A stretch of 64,000 nucleotides of DNA from Corynebacterium kalidii (GCF_022869005.1 NZ_JALIEA010000008.1:62001-126000); one strand, 5' to 3'; shown: positions 1 through 9,299, numbered from the stretch's first letter. Notes: generated by a model from the sequence alone, not told the origin. A program made the numbers and translations.

Positions 1-92
1 TCCGCACACAGGGAGGGGTGCTCGTTCGTCGTGGCCCAGACGTTCCAGAACGGCCAGTCGACCGTGTACTCGTTCATCATCTTGTAGTGCAT
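1..92 (-). CDS. Hypothetical protein, N-terminal fragment
   Basis: Only the first 30 codons are inside the window; the gene runs off the left edge. The start is ATG at 92, with an AGGAG ribosome binding site (104-108 region, read on the minus strand) ten bases upstream; an in-frame GTG lies directly before it at 95. The visible peptide begins MHYKMMNEYTVDWPFW and is rich in aromatic residues. I do not recognise the family. The next gene is divergent, and the roughly 200 bp between them holds an inverted repeat. Confidence 0.55.
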   Translation of the reverse strand, partial: MHYKMMNEYTVDWPFWNVWATTNEHPSLCA

Positions 93-187
93 CACGGACG
101 CTCTCCTGTCCTCGGACCCGACGGCGGACCACAGATCCTACGTATGGTGCCCGATCCGTCGCCAGAGCCGCACCAGAGCCGCGAACG

Positions 188-236
188 GGTGCCAGAATCC
201 GGGATCCGCTGCCACGACTTCCGGGATTCCGGCACC
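188..236. repeat. Imperfect inverted repeat between divergent genes
   Basis: GGTGCC at 188-193 pairs with GGCACC at 231-236, and the pairing continues inward through GAATCC/GGATTC with mismatches. It lies between the partial minus-strand gene and the SRPBCC gene. No T-run follows, so an operator is more likely than a terminator. Function is inferred from position only. Confidence 0.4.
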
Positions 237-289
237 TGAAACCGGCTCGTGGTGCCGTCGCCGTCGGCCGGAGAACTACGCTGGGACCC

Positions 290-754
290 ATGGCCTACGA
301 GATCAGCGATTCCGTCACCATTGCCGCGTCCCCTGCCGAGGTCTACGACCTGGTCAGCGACGTCACCAGAACGGGGGAGTGGAGCGCCCAGTGCCGCCGC
401 GCGGAGTGGGACTCGGACGACCGGGGTGACGGCGCCACGTTCACCGGGCACAACCACCGGGACGGGCGGGAGTGGTCCACGGTCTCCGAGGTCACCGCCG
501 CCCTCCCGGGTGAGGAGTTCAGCTGGCGGGTGACCTCCAGCGGCACCCGGTGGGGCTTCCGGATGGAGCCGGTGAACCGTCGGGAGGACGCCACGGTGCT
601 CACGGAGTTCACCGCCTTCACCGGGGAGGGCGAGGCCTACTTCCGGCAGAAGTACGGTGACGACGCCGCATCCCAGGAGGCGGACCGTCGCGACGCCGCC
701 ACCTACGGGATCACCGACACCCTGCAGAACATCAAGGGGATCCTCGAGGGGTGA
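290..754 (+). CDS. SRPBCC family protein (polyketide cyclase/dehydrase-like)
   Basis: A 154-residue soluble protein with the START/Bet v1-like pattern: an opening strand with VTIAASPAEVYDLVSD, then WSAQCRRAEW, and a closing long helix after residue 120. Members of this fold bind small hydrophobic ligands in a central cavity, and no catalytic residues identify a reaction here. The ATG at 290 stands seven bases after a TACGCT -10 box (277-282), so a leaderless transcript is likely. It is a single gene with no clear operon partner. The family call is good; the ligand is unknown. Confidence 0.75.
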   Translation: MAYEISDSVTIAASPAEVYDLVSDVTRTGEWSAQCRRAEWDSDDRGDGATFTGHNHRDGREWSTVSEVTAALPGEEFSWRVTSSGTRWGFRMEPVNRREDATVLTEFTAFTGEGEAYFRQKYGDDAASQEADRRDAATYGITDTLQNIKGILEG

Positions 755-812
755 CCGCGGTCTGCAGGAGGCGCGTGCCGCCCGACCTCTTGCGGAGGGA
801 CCGCCCCGCTGC

Positions 813-888
813 TAGGTTCGTGAGCCATGCGGAAGTAGAACCCCTGAACAGTCCCACGCCCGAGGCGTCGTCACCTGCCCGGTGGGAC
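813..888 (+). promoter_or_regulatory. Possible attenuator leader of the ABC-F gene: micro-ORF MRK and hairpin
   Basis: A -10-like TAGGTT (813-818) is followed eight bases later by ATG CGG AAG TAG (827-838), a three-codon leaderless reading frame. Downstream, GTCCCAC (851-857) can pair with GTGGGAC (882-888), and a TTTTCT run follows before the ABC-F start at 918. ABC-F resistance genes are often controlled by ribosome stalling on a short leader. The hairpin and micro-ORF are seen; the attenuation is inferred. Confidence 0.35.
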
Positions 889-917
889 ACACCTTTTCTC
901 CACTCAGGGAGTTCCCC

Positions 918-2567
918 ATGTCTACGCACCCTTCCGCCGCCGCAGTGTCCCCGCTCCTCGTGGACGGCCTGTCCATCCAGATCGCCGGGACGCGCGTCCT
1001 CACCGATATCTCTTTCACTGTGTCGCCTGGTCAACGTGTCGGCCTGATCGGGGAGAACGGGTCGGGGAAGTCCACCGTGCTGCATGCCGTGCACGGGTCG
1101 CTGCCCGTCGGCGCGACGACGGCAGGGACGGTGGACGTCGGACGGTCGCGCGTCGGGTTGCTGTACCAGCAGGCCCCGTTCCGGGACGACGAGAGCGTCC
1201 ACGACGCCCTGGAGAGCGCCGTCGCCGCGGAGCGTCGTGCGGCCGCCGACCTGGAGGCCGCCGCCGACCCGTACGATCCCGACGCCTACGCCGCCGCCCT
1301 GGATCTCGCCGAACGCCTCGACGTCTGGGAGACGGATGCCCGGGTGTCCGCGACCCTCGCCGGCCTCGGCCTGGCCGCGGTGCCGCAGGACCGCCGTACC
1401 GGGGAGTTGTCCGGCGGCCAACGGGCACGGCTGTCGCTGGCGTGGCTGCTGCTGAACCGTCCGGACATCCTGCTCCTGGACGAACCGACGAACCACCTGG
1501 ACGACGCCGCGACACAGTACCTGGCCGGTGTTCTGAACACCTGGAAAGGTGCGGTACTGTTCGCCAGTCACGACCGGGCGTTCCTCGACCGCGCGGCGTC
1601 CTCGTTGATCGACCTGGATCCCGCCCCCTCGCAGGTCGGGGTGGACGGCGGAGTCACCCGGTACACCGGCAACTACACCGACTACCTCGCCGCCCGACAG
1701 GACGTCCGGGCGCGGTGGGAGCGACAGTACCGCGACGAACAGGCCGAGCTGAAGCGCCTGCGTGCCGGGGTGCGGGACAACCACCAGGTCGGGCACGTGA
1801 ACTTCAAGCCCCGGACCGAGACCCGTATGGCGCAGAAGTTCTACGGCGACCGGAACGCGAAGGTCGTGTCGCGTCGGGTCAACGACTCGCGTTCCAGGCT
1901 GGAGAAACTGGAGGAGTCGCAGGTCCGTAAACCCCCGGAGGAGCTCACCTTCGCCGGACTGACCGCCGCGGGGCGCACGGACACCGAGGTGCGGACCGGG
2001 CCGGTCCTCGTCGCGTCGGAGGTGGCTGTCGCCGGTCGTCTGGCACGGACGTCACTGACCGTCAACGGTGACGAGAAGTTGCTGGTCACCGGCCCCAACG
2101 GTTCCGGGAAGTCGACGCTGCTGGAGGTGCTGGCCGGCGCACTGGCCCCGTCCTCCGGGACGGTGACCGTGGCCGGGGTGAGCGTGGGGCACCTGACGCA
2201 GGAGGTGGACCTACCCGACCCGGCCGGACGTGGTCCGGGCAGGACGGTGGAGCGCGCCTACCGTGACCTGCTCGGCGACGACCTCGCCGAGCAGGTGCCG
2301 CTGTCGACCTTCGGGCTGGTCCATCCGCGGGACGGGTCCCGGCCGCTCGGTGAGCTCAGCCTGGGCCAGCAGCGCCGCGTCGCGCTGGCGGTGCTGCTCG
2401 CCGCGCCGCCGGACGTTCTGCTGCTGGACGAGCCGGACAACCATCTGTCGTTGTCACTGGTCACGGCGTTGGAGGAGGCTATCCCGACGTACCCCGGAGC
2501 CGTGGTCGTCGCCTCGCACGACCAGTGGTTGCGGCGGCATTGGCGTGGGGAACGGCTGGAGTTGTGA
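918..2567 (+). CDS. ABC-F family ATPase (ribosome-associated, possible antibiotic target protection)
   Basis: A 549-residue protein with two ABC domains and no membrane segments. Domain 1 has the Walker A GENGSGKST, signature LSGGQRARL and Walker B LLLDEPTNHLDD. Domain 2 has GPNGSGKST, LSLGQQRRV and LLLDEPDNHLS. The linker between the domains (about residues 240-320) is rich in Arg/Lys and Gln/Glu, as in translation factors of this family that enter the ribosomal E site. The ATG at 918 has AGGGAG six bases upstream and is preferred over an in-frame GTG at 882, which falls inside the hairpin arm. The family includes both housekeeping factors and resistance proteins against drugs that act on the peptidyl transferase centre; sequence alone does not decide. 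Confidence 0.85.
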   Translation: MSTHPSAAAVSPLLVDGLSIQIAGTRVLTDISFTVSPGQRVGLIGENGSGKSTVLHAVHGSLPVGATTAGTVDVGRSRVGLLYQQAPFRDDESVHDALESAVAAERRAAADLEAAADPYDPDAYAAALDLAERLDVWETDARVSATLAGLGLAAVPQDRRTGELSGGQRARLSLAWLLLNRPDILLLDEPTNHLDDAATQYLAGVLNTWKGAVLFASHDRAFLDRAASSLIDLDPAPSQVGVDGGVTRYTGNYTDYLAARQDVRARWERQYRDEQAELKRLRAGVRDNHQVGHVNFKPRTETRMAQKFYGDRNAKVVSRRVNDSRSRLEKLEESQVRKPPEELTFAGLTAAGRTDTEVRTGPVLVASEVAVAGRLARTSLTVNGDEKLLVTGPNGSGKSTLLEVLAGALAPSSGTVTVAGVSVGHLTQEVDLPDPAGRGPGRTVERAYRDLLGDDLAEQVPLSTFGLVHPRDGSRPLGELSLGQQRRVALAVLLAAPPDVLLLDEPDNHLSLSLVTALEEAIPTYPGAVVVASHDQWLRRHWRGERLEL

Positions 2568-2616
2568 TCGCAGGTCACGTCACCGGTTGTTAACCTACCT
2601 GTGCTTGGATGACGAT

Positions 2617-5600
2617 GTGCATCCCACTGATGATTCTCAACCGCCGCTCACACGTGGCGATGTCGCGGCACCTCCCCGGACCCTGGTCGACATTCTTCGG
2701 GCGACCGCTGAGGCGTACCCCGAAGCCTCGGCCATCGACGACGGGTCGGGGGCGCTGAGCTACGCCGAGCTGCTTGAGGCGGTCGAGGCGACCGCGGCGA
2801 CGTTGCGCTCGGCGGGTGTGCGGCCGGGGGACCGCGTGGGGGTCCGCGTCGACTCTGGTTCGCAGGAACTCTACGTCTCGATTCTCGCGGTGATGCTCGC
2901 CCGCGCCGCGTACGTCCCGGTCGACGTCGACGACACCGATGAGCGGGCCCGCCTGGTCTTCGGGGAGGCGCACGCGGTCGGCATCGTCGGCAACGACGGC
3001 TACGTGCCGAGTGCGCAGGTAGGCGACGCACAGGGTGGACCCCGGGGCGGGGTGGACGCCGACGACCCGGCACCGGACGACGACGCCTGGGTGATCTTCA
3101 CCTCCGGTTCCACGGGGGTGCCGAAGGGCGTCGCGGTGACGCACCGTTCGGCGGCGGCGTTCGTGGACGCGGAGGCGAACCTCTTCCTGCAGGACGACCC
3201 GCTCGGCCCCGGCGACCGCGTCCTCGCGGGGCTGTCGGTCGCGTTCGACGCGTCGTGCGAGGAGATGTGGCTCGCCTGGCGCCACGGCGCGTGTCTCGTG
3301 CCGGCGCCCCGCTCGCTGGTGCGGAGCGGGGAGGACCTCGCCGGGTGGCTCGTGCGCCAGGGCATCACGGTCGTCTCCACCGTGCCGACGCTCGCGGCGA
3401 TGTGGCCGGCCGAGGCGATCGAGAACGTGCGGCTGCTCATCTTCGGCGGAGAGGCCTGTCCTCCCGAGCTCGCCGCGCGCCTGGGGGAGGAGGGGCGCGA
3501 GGTGTGGAACACCTACGGCCCGACCGAGGCGACCGTGGTGTCGTGCGGCTGCCGGCTCGACGGGACGAGTCCGGTCAGCATCGGCCTGCCCCTCGACGGC
3601 TGGGACCTCGCGGTGGTCGACACCGAGGGTGCCCGCGTCGCGCCGGGGGAGCAGGGCGAGCTCATCATCGGCGGGGTCGGGCTCGCCCGCTACCTCGACC
3701 CCGCGAAGGACGCGGAGAAGTACGCCCCGATGCCGACCCTCGGCTGGGACCGCGCCTACCGTTCCGGCGACCTGGTGCGGTACGAGGAGGACGGCCTCAT
3801 CTTCGTCGGTCGTGCCGACGACCAGGTGAAGGTCGGCGGGCGTCGCATCGAACTCGGCGAGGTGGAGAATGCGCTGCAGGACCTGCCCGGTGTCACCGCG
3901 GCGGCCGCCGCCGTGAGGGAGAGCGACGCGGGGGTGCCGTTGCTGGTCGGCTACCTCGTCGTCGAGGGCGGCTGCGAACTCGACCGCGGCGCGGCCCGTG
4001 AGCACCTCGCCGCACGGCTCGCGGCGGGCGTGATGCCGGTCCTCGCGGTCGTCGACGACATGCCCACGAGGACCTCGGGCAAGGTGGACCGTGCGGCGCT
4101 CCCGTGGCCGCTGCCACCGTCGGCGACCGGGGGCGGGGCGGGCCAGGGCACCCCGGGTGAGGGGATCGACGCGTCCTGCACGGAGGCCGAGCAGTGGCTG
4201 GCGGAGCAGTGGCAGGCGGTCCTCGGGACGCCGGTGCCGGGCACCGACGCCAACTTTTTCGACCTCGGCGGTGGTTCCCTCGCCGCGGCCCAGCTGGTCA
4301 GCCGGATCCGCGTCAGGGTGCCCGAGTTCGCCGTCGCCGACGTGTACGACGTGCCGCGGCTGGAGGCGATGGCGAAGGCCGTCGCCGCGACCGACGCGCA
4401 GAACGACCCCGACTCCTTCCGCCGGCCCGTCCCGACACCGCGACGCACCCAGTGGCTGCAGACGCTCGCCGGGATCCCGCTGTTCATCGCGGGCGGCGTG
4501 CGGTGGCTCGTCTACCTCCTCACGGCGGGCACGGTCCTCACCGCCGTCGACGCCGACGCCTTCCGCGTCATGCCGAGTGTGTCCTGGTGGGTGCTCGGCA
4601 TCGCGGTCCTCGTCGTCTCCACCCCGTTCGGCCGCATGGGTACCGCCGCGCTCGTGGCCCGCCTGCTGCTGTCCGGGCTCGCCCCCGGTGACTACCCGCG
4701 GGGTGGTGCCACCCACATGCGTCTGTGGATCGCCGAGCAGTTCGCCGCCCAGATCGACGCCGTCGGTCTCGCGGGTGCCCCCTGGATCACGACGTACGCG
4801 CGTCTGCTCGGTGCGAAGGTCGACCGTGACGTGTCGCTGCACACGCTGCCGCCGATCACCGGGATGCTGGAGATCGGCCGCAACTCGGCGATCGAGCCCG
4901 AGACCGACCTCTCCGGGTACTGGATCGACGGTGACCTGCTGCGCGTCGGGCGGATACGCATCGGCCGCGACGTCACCGTCGGGGCGCGGTCGACACTCGC
5001 CCCCGGCACCCGCATCGACGACGGCGCGGAGATCGCCGTCGGCTCCGCCGTGTTCGGCCGGGTGAAGTCGGGCCAGCGGTGGGGCGGGTCGCCCGCCGTG
5101 CGTATCGGCGGTGCACGGGGCAGGTCAGGGAGCTCAGGAAGTTCCGGCAGTGTGTGGCCCGGGAAGAAGCCGCGGCAGGTGCCGGCGTGGAAGGTCGCCT
5201 ACGGCGTGTCCTCGGTCGCCCTCGCCCTGCTGCCGTTCGTGGCCTTCGCCGTGGGGGCCGCGATCCTGTCGACCGGGATCGCGGGCGCGGACACCCCCTG
5301 GCAGGGGTTGCTCGGCTCGCTCGTCTGGCTGGCGCCGGCGGTGCTCGCGGTCGGCGTCGTGTACGCCGGGGCGGTCCTGGTGCTCGTGCGCCTGTGCTCG
5401 ATCGGCGTGAAGGAGGGGACGTTCCCCGTGCACAGCCGCGTCGGCTGGCAGGTGTGGACCACGGAGCGCCTGCTCGACGCGTCGCGCAGTTTCCTCTTCC
5501 CGATCTACTCGAGCCTGTTCACCCCCGTGTGGCTGCGGCTGCTCGGTGCCCGGGTCGGGTCCAACGTCGAGGCGTCGACGGTGCTGCTGCTGCCGACGAT

Positions 5601-6597
5601 GACGCGGATCGACGACGGCGCCTTCCTCGCCGACGACACCATGGTCGCCTCCTATGAACTGCACCGCGGCTGGATGCGGATCGCGCCCGTGCGCATCGGC
5701 AAGCGGGCGTTCCTCGGCAATTCGGGGATCGCCGGCCCGGGGCACCGGGTCGCGAAGCGCTCGCTGGTCGCGGTGCTGTCGGTCGCCCCCGACAAGTCGA
5801 AGTCGGGCTCGTCGTGGCTCGGGTCGCCCCCGACGCGCCTGCGCCGTGCGACGCAGACCGCCGACGACGAGCGCACCTACCACCCGAGCGTGGGCCTGCG
5901 GATCGCGCGCACGGTGTGGGAGCTCTGCCGTTTCATCCCGGTGCTGGTCTCGTGCCTGCTCGGCGTCGTCGTGCTGTGCGTCTTCGCGTGGCTCTGGTCC
6001 ACGCTGGGCCCCTGGTGGAGCCTGCTGCTGTCGGGTGTCGTGATGCTCGCCGCCGGTGCGGTCGCCGCGGCGGTGTCCACCGTCGCGAAGTGGGTGATCG
6101 TGGGACCGATCCGGGCGGGCGAGCGGCCGCTGTGGTCGAGTTTCGTGTGGCGCACCGAGGTGAGCGACACCTTCACCGAGATGCTCGCCGCCCCCTGGTT
6201 CGCGAGGGCCGCCGTCGGCACACCCGCGATGGCCGTCTGGTTGCGCTCCCTCGGCGCCCGCGTCGGCAGGGGTGTGTGGTGCGACTCCTACTGGCTGCCC
6301 GAACCCGACCTGGTGACCCTCGGCGACGGGTCCACCGTCAACCGGGGATGCGTCGTGCAGACGCACCTGTTCCACGACCGCATCATGAGCATGGACCGCG
6401 TCGAACTCGAGGAAGGGGCGACGCTCGGCCCGCACAGCGTGATCCTGCCCGCGGCGTCGATCGGTGCGCACGCGACGGTCGGCCCCGCCTCGCTGGTGAT
6501 GCGCGGCGAGGGCGTGCCCGTCGGCTCCCGGTGGAGCGGCAACCCGATCGGTCCGTGGCGTGCGGTGAAGGTGCGCGCCTACCAGTCGACGAAATAG
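2617..6597 (+). CDS. Pls/PosA-type non-ribosomal peptide synthetase with membrane-embedded C-terminal domain
   Basis: About 1326 residues. An adenylation domain comes first, with core motifs FTSGSTGVPKG (near residue 165), NTYGPTEAT, YRSGDLVRY and RTSGKVDR. A carrier domain follows, with the phosphopantetheine serine in LGGGSLAAAQL (near residue 550). The last 700 residues alternate about six membrane helices with three left-handed beta-helix (hexapeptide) segments, for example IRIGRDVTVGARSTLAPG. There is no condensation or thioesterase domain. This layout is that of the epsilon-poly-lysine synthetase family, where the C-terminal part joins amino acids at the membrane. Substrate is not predicted. 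The start is uncertain: GTG 2617 is chosen, TTG 2605 is possible, and no clear ribosome site is seen. The next gene starts 10 bp after the stop. Confidence 0.85.
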   Translation: MHPTDDSQPPLTRGDVAAPPRTLVDILRATAEAYPEASAIDDGSGALSYAELLEAVEATAATLRSAGVRPGDRVGVRVDSGSQELYVSILAVMLARAAYVPVDVDDTDERARLVFGEAHAVGIVGNDGYVPSAQVGDAQGGPRGGVDADDPAPDDDAWVIFTSGSTGVPKGVAVTHRSAAAFVDAEANLFLQDDPLGPGDRVLAGLSVAFDASCEEMWLAWRHGACLVPAPRSLVRSGEDLAGWLVRQGITVVSTVPTLAAMWPAEAIENVRLLIFGGEACPPELAARLGEEGREVWNTYGPTEATVVSCGCRLDGTSPVSIGLPLDGWDLAVVDTEGARVAPGEQGELIIGGVGLARYLDPAKDAEKYAPMPTLGWDRAYRSGDLVRYEEDGLIFVGRADDQVKVGGRRIELGEVENALQDLPGVTAAAAAVRESDAGVPLLVGYLVVEGGCELDRGAAREHLAARLAAGVMPVLAVVDDMPTRTSGKVDRAALPWPLPPSATGGGAGQGTPGEGIDASCTEAEQWLAEQWQAVLGTPVPGTDANFFDLGGGSLAAAQLVSRIRVRVPEFAVADVYDVPRLEAMAKAVAATDAQNDPDSFRRPVPTPRRTQWLQTLAGIPLFIAGGVRWLVYLLTAGTVLTAVDADAFRVMPSVSWWVLGIAVLVVSTPFGRMGTAALVARLLLSGLAPGDYPRGGATHMRLWIAEQFAAQIDAVGLAGAPWITTYARLLGAKVDRDVSLHTLPPITGMLEIGRNSAIEPETDLSGYWIDGDLLRVGRIRIGRDVTVGARSTLAPGTRIDDGAEIAVGSAVFGRVKSGQRWGGSPAVRIGGARGRSGSSGSSGSVWPGKKPRQVPAWKVAYGVSSVALALLPFVAFAVGAAILSTGIAGADTPWQGLLGSLVWLAPAVLAVGVVYAGAVLVLVRLCSIGVKEGTFPVHSRVGWQVWTTERLLDASRSFLFPIYSSLFTPVWLRLLGARVGSNVEASTVLLLPTMTRIDDGAFLADDTMVASYELHRGWMRIAPVRIGKRAFLGNSGIAGPGHRVAKRSLVAVLSVAPDKSKSGSSWLGSPPTRLRRATQTADDERTYHPSVGLRIARTVWELCRFIPVLVSCLLGVVVLCVFAWLWSTLGPWWSLLLSGVVMLAAGAVAAAVSTVAKWVIVGPIRAGERPLWSSFVWRTEVSDTFTEMLAAPWFARAAVGTPAMAVWLRSLGARVGRGVWCDSYWLPEPDLVTLGDGSTVNRGCVVQTHLFHDRIMSMDRVELEEGATLGPHSVILPAASIGAHATVGPASLVMRGEGVPVGSRWSGNPIGPWRAVKVRAYQSTK

Positions 6598-6607
6598 GAT
6601 TGCGACA

Positions 6608-7984
6608 ATGTCCCCGACCTCTGCCCCGCACCCGTACCTCCCGGACTCCGGCGACCCCCGTTTCTCGGTGGCGCACACCCGGCTCGACCTCGACTACACC
6701 CCACGCACCAACCGCCTCGAGGGGCGGGCCGAGCTCACCGTGCGCGTGCTCGAGGAGACCCGTGACCTGCGCTTCGACCTGGTCGGGCTCCGGGCGGGCA
6801 AGGTGCGCGTCGACGGGAAGGTGCACAAGCAGCTCAAACGTGGGGCACACGCGCTCCACGTGCGTTTCGACGACCGCCTGCCGGTGGGGACGACGCTGAC
6901 CGTCGTCATCGACTACGCCGGCAAGCCCGCGCCGCGCCGGTCGCACTGGGGCGAGGTCGGTTGGGAGGAGCTCACGAACGGTGCGCTCGTCGCCTCGCAG
7001 CCGTGCGGCGCACCCACGTGGTTCCCCTGCAACGACCGTGTCGACGACCGCGGCACCTACGACGTCGAGTTCACGTGCGACCGGGGGTTCTTCGTCGCCG
7101 TGACCGGTGTGCCGGGGCGGGTCACACCGGCAGGCGGCAAGCTGACCTGGCGGTTCGAGAGTCGGGTGCCGACGGCGACGTACCTGCTCGCCGCGAACGT
7201 GGGGGAGTACTCGGAGTACGCGTTCCGCTGGACGACGGTCGGTGACGTCGTCGGCGGTGCGGTGCGCGCCGGGGCACGGGCCGTGACCGGACGCGCCCCG
7301 CGGGGGGTCGGCTCCGCGCGGCTCGTCGCCCCGCCGGCACACTCCGGCCTGGTGCGCGAGGCGTTCTCGCCGGTGCCCGACATGGTCGCAGTCTTCGAGG
7401 ACTGGTTCGGCGACTACCCGCAGGAGGACCTGACGATCGTCGTCGTCGACGAGGACCTGGAGATCCCCCTCGAGGCGCAGGGCATGGCGTCCTTCGGCCT
7501 GAACCACTGCGAGGAGTCGGAGCAGCGGCTCATCGCACACGAGATCTCCCACCAGTGGTTCGGCAACAGTGTCGGCCTCGCCCGCTGGGAGGACATCTGG
7601 CTCAACGAGGGGTTCGCCTGCTTCGCCGAGTGGGTGTGGTCCCAGGAGTCCGGTGGACCGTCGATCGCCGAGTGCGCCGAGGAGCACCACGCGCGGCTCG
7701 CCGGGCTGCCGCAGGACCTGAGGCTCCTCGACCCCGGTGCAGCCGACATGTTCGACGACCGCGTGTACAAGCGGGGCGCGCTGCTGCTCGAGACGCTCAG
7801 GCGCACCCTCGGCGACGAGACCTTCCGTGGACTGCTGCGTACCTGGGCCGACACCAGGAGGCACCGCCTCGGCACCACGGACGAGTTCACGGCCCTCGCC
7901 GACGCGGTGAGCCCCGAACCGCTCGACGACGTCTGGCAGGCCTGGTTGCACCGCACCCCGCTGCCGGATCTGCCGGTGGGGTAG
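6608..7984 (+). CDS. M1 family zinc metallopeptidase (aminopeptidase)
   Basis: A 458-residue cytoplasmic protein with the full gluzincin site: HEISH at residues 311-315 and the third zinc ligand Glu334 in LNEGF, plus an N-terminal beta-sandwich domain. It is about half the length of PepN because the long C-terminal helical domain is missing, as in short actinobacterial M1 enzymes. No signal peptide is seen. It follows the NRPS by 10 bp and is probably co-transcribed, so it may trim, recycle or protect against the peptide that the synthetase makes. That link is inferred from position. Confidence 0.88.
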   Translation: MSPTSAPHPYLPDSGDPRFSVAHTRLDLDYTPRTNRLEGRAELTVRVLEETRDLRFDLVGLRAGKVRVDGKVHKQLKRGAHALHVRFDDRLPVGTTLTVVIDYAGKPAPRRSHWGEVGWEELTNGALVASQPCGAPTWFPCNDRVDDRGTYDVEFTCDRGFFVAVTGVPGRVTPAGGKLTWRFESRVPTATYLLAANVGEYSEYAFRWTTVGDVVGGAVRAGARAVTGRAPRGVGSARLVAPPAHSGLVREAFSPVPDMVAVFEDWFGDYPQEDLTIVVVDEDLEIPLEAQGMASFGLNHCEESEQRLIAHEISHQWFGNSVGLARWEDIWLNEGFACFAEWVWSQESGGPSIAECAEEHHARLAGLPQDLRLLDPGAADMFDDRVYKRGALLLETLRRTLGDETFRGLLRTWADTRRHRLGTTDEFTALADAVSPEPLDDVWQAWLHRTPLPDLPVG

Positions 7985-8019
7985 CCGACGGTCAGCGCGC
8001 GGCACCTCCGGTTTCCCGC

Positions 8020-8092
8020 GATGTCGAATGATCGCCCTCCCAGGTAGCGAAATACACTGATCCGCTGCCTGGGAGGGCGATCATTCGACATC
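8020..8092. repeat. 73-bp palindromic element, family 1, copy A
   Basis: Two 30-base arms (8020-8049 and 8063-8092), starting GATGTCGAATGATCGCCC, pair at 29 of 30 positions around a 13-base spacer. The element lies between the convergent ends of the M1 peptidase and the YeiB-like gene, where it could act as a bidirectional terminator. A second copy of identical length lies at 48338-48410. Confidence 0.85.
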
Positions 8093-8126
8093 TGCGACAG
8101 CCGAGGCAGTCACGTCACCGCGGCAG

Positions 8127-9299
8127 CTACGACATCCGCGGCGACGGGCTCGACGCCACGTGCATGAACTGCTCCAGCGGGCCGCGCCGGAAAAAGTGCT
8201 TCCACACCATGCAGAACACCAGGGATGCGCCGAGGTAGCAGGTCAGCGGCAGGAGAGAGGTGCCGGGCCCGTCCTGCACGTCGGGGAGCCAGTGGTTGAT
8301 CCCGGCGGACACCAGCGCCTGACCCACGTAGACGGTGAAGGCGCAGGACCCCAGGGCCGCGAGGGGGAACGCCCGTCGTCCCAGCAGGTCGCCGGCCCAC
8401 AGGCAGGCGCACACGAGCACCAGGCTGATCCCGGTGTGGAGCAGCAGGTCCGGGGTGGACCCGGAATGCGCGCCGTTGACCAACAGGTCCCCGGTGTTCG
8501 TCGTGGTCCCCATCGACGAGCTGAACATGCGCCACGCCCCGAACTCCGACATGCCCGCCGATTCCGCCAACTCGCCCAGCGGCAGTCCCATGAACTCCAT
8601 CATCATCGGTTTCACGTCGAAGTGGGCGACCGCGACCCAGGTGACGACGCAGGACACCGCGGCCGAGGCCACGCCGACCGCGGACCAGACCACGCGGCGG
8701 ACGCCGTCCACGCCGACGGTCATCACACCCATCCCGAGCACGATCACCGGCAGCCAGGTGATCACCGGGTACATGCCGTCCAGGAGCAGCGCCTGCAGCG
8801 CCGTGCCCATGCCGTCGAGTGAGGTGAGGTGGTCGAGGCGGGGGACGGCGGCGATCTCGTCACCGGTCAGGGGGAAGACGTTCTGCCGCAGCCAGTGGGA
8901 CGCCTGCGGCAGGACGAGCGTGCCGGCGGCACCGAGCGCGAGCAGCGTCGGGCCGGACAGGGAGACCAGCGTGGTGCACAGCAGGAAGGACGCACCGAGG
9001 GTGGCCAGGACGATGACCATGTCCGGTCCGGCGGAGGCCAGCAGGATCCCGACGACCAGGAGGATCAGGCCGCGGACGGCGATGCGCCGGCGGGTCTGCG
9101 ACGTCGGCACGCCGGCCGCACGACCGCGGCCGGTCATCAACGCCATCGACATGCCGGAGAGGAAGGCGAAGAGGATCGAGGGCCAGCCCATCACCCAGGG
9201 TGCCCAGGAGGCGGGGCCGAAGTGGTCGGCGGTCATGCCGACGATCGCGACGGCGCGGGCGATGTCGAGTCCGATGATGCGGTTCTGGTGTGTGTCCAC
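8127..9299 (-). CDS. YeiB/DUF418-type polytopic membrane protein
   Basis: A 390-residue protein with about ten hydrophobic segments. The N-terminus IIGLDIARAVAIVGM matches the opening of the heparan-alpha-glucosaminide N-acetyltransferase-like and YeiB families, and the C-terminus FFRRGPLEQFMH is the typical end of DUF418 proteins. These are presumed membrane acyl or group transferases, and no substrate can be named. The start is GTG 9299; the upstream signal is weak (GGAAG, 13 bases away). The gene ends against the 73-bp palindrome and is transcribed divergently from the methyltransferase. Confidence 0.72.
   Translation of the reverse strand: MDTHQNRIIGLDIARAVAIVGMTADHFGPASWAPWVMGWPSILFAFLSGMSMALMTGRGRAAGVPTSQTRRRIAVRGLILLVVGILLASAGPDMVIVLATLGASFLLCTTLVSLSGPTLLALGAAGTLVLPQASHWLRQNVFPLTGDEIAAVPRLDHLTSLDGMGTALQALLLDGMYPVITWLPVIVLGMGVMTVGVDGVRRVVWSAVGVASAAVSCVVTWVAVAHFDVKPMMMEFMGLPLGELAESAGMSEFGAWRMFSSSMGTTTNTGDLLVNGAHSGSTPDLLLHTGISLVLVCACLWAGDLLGRRAFPLAALGSCAFTVYVGQALVSAGINHWLPDVQDGPGTSLLPLTCYLGASLVFCMVWKHFFRRGPLEQFMHVASSPSPRMS

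Noticed and set aside
882-917. GTG start at 882 for the ABC-F gene
   Set aside because: It would put twelve extra residues before the domain and lies inside a hairpin arm; ATG 918 has a good AGGGAG site.
2590-4842. A 750-codon open frame on the minus strand opposite the NRPS
   Set aside because: It is the antisense shadow of a G+C-rich gene: low in complexity, rich in Arg/His/Asp/Gly, with no family motif, while the plus strand shows all adenylation and carrier motifs.
5134-6678. A 514-codon minus-strand frame opposite the NRPS end
   Set aside because: Low-complexity antisense composition and no recognisable motif.
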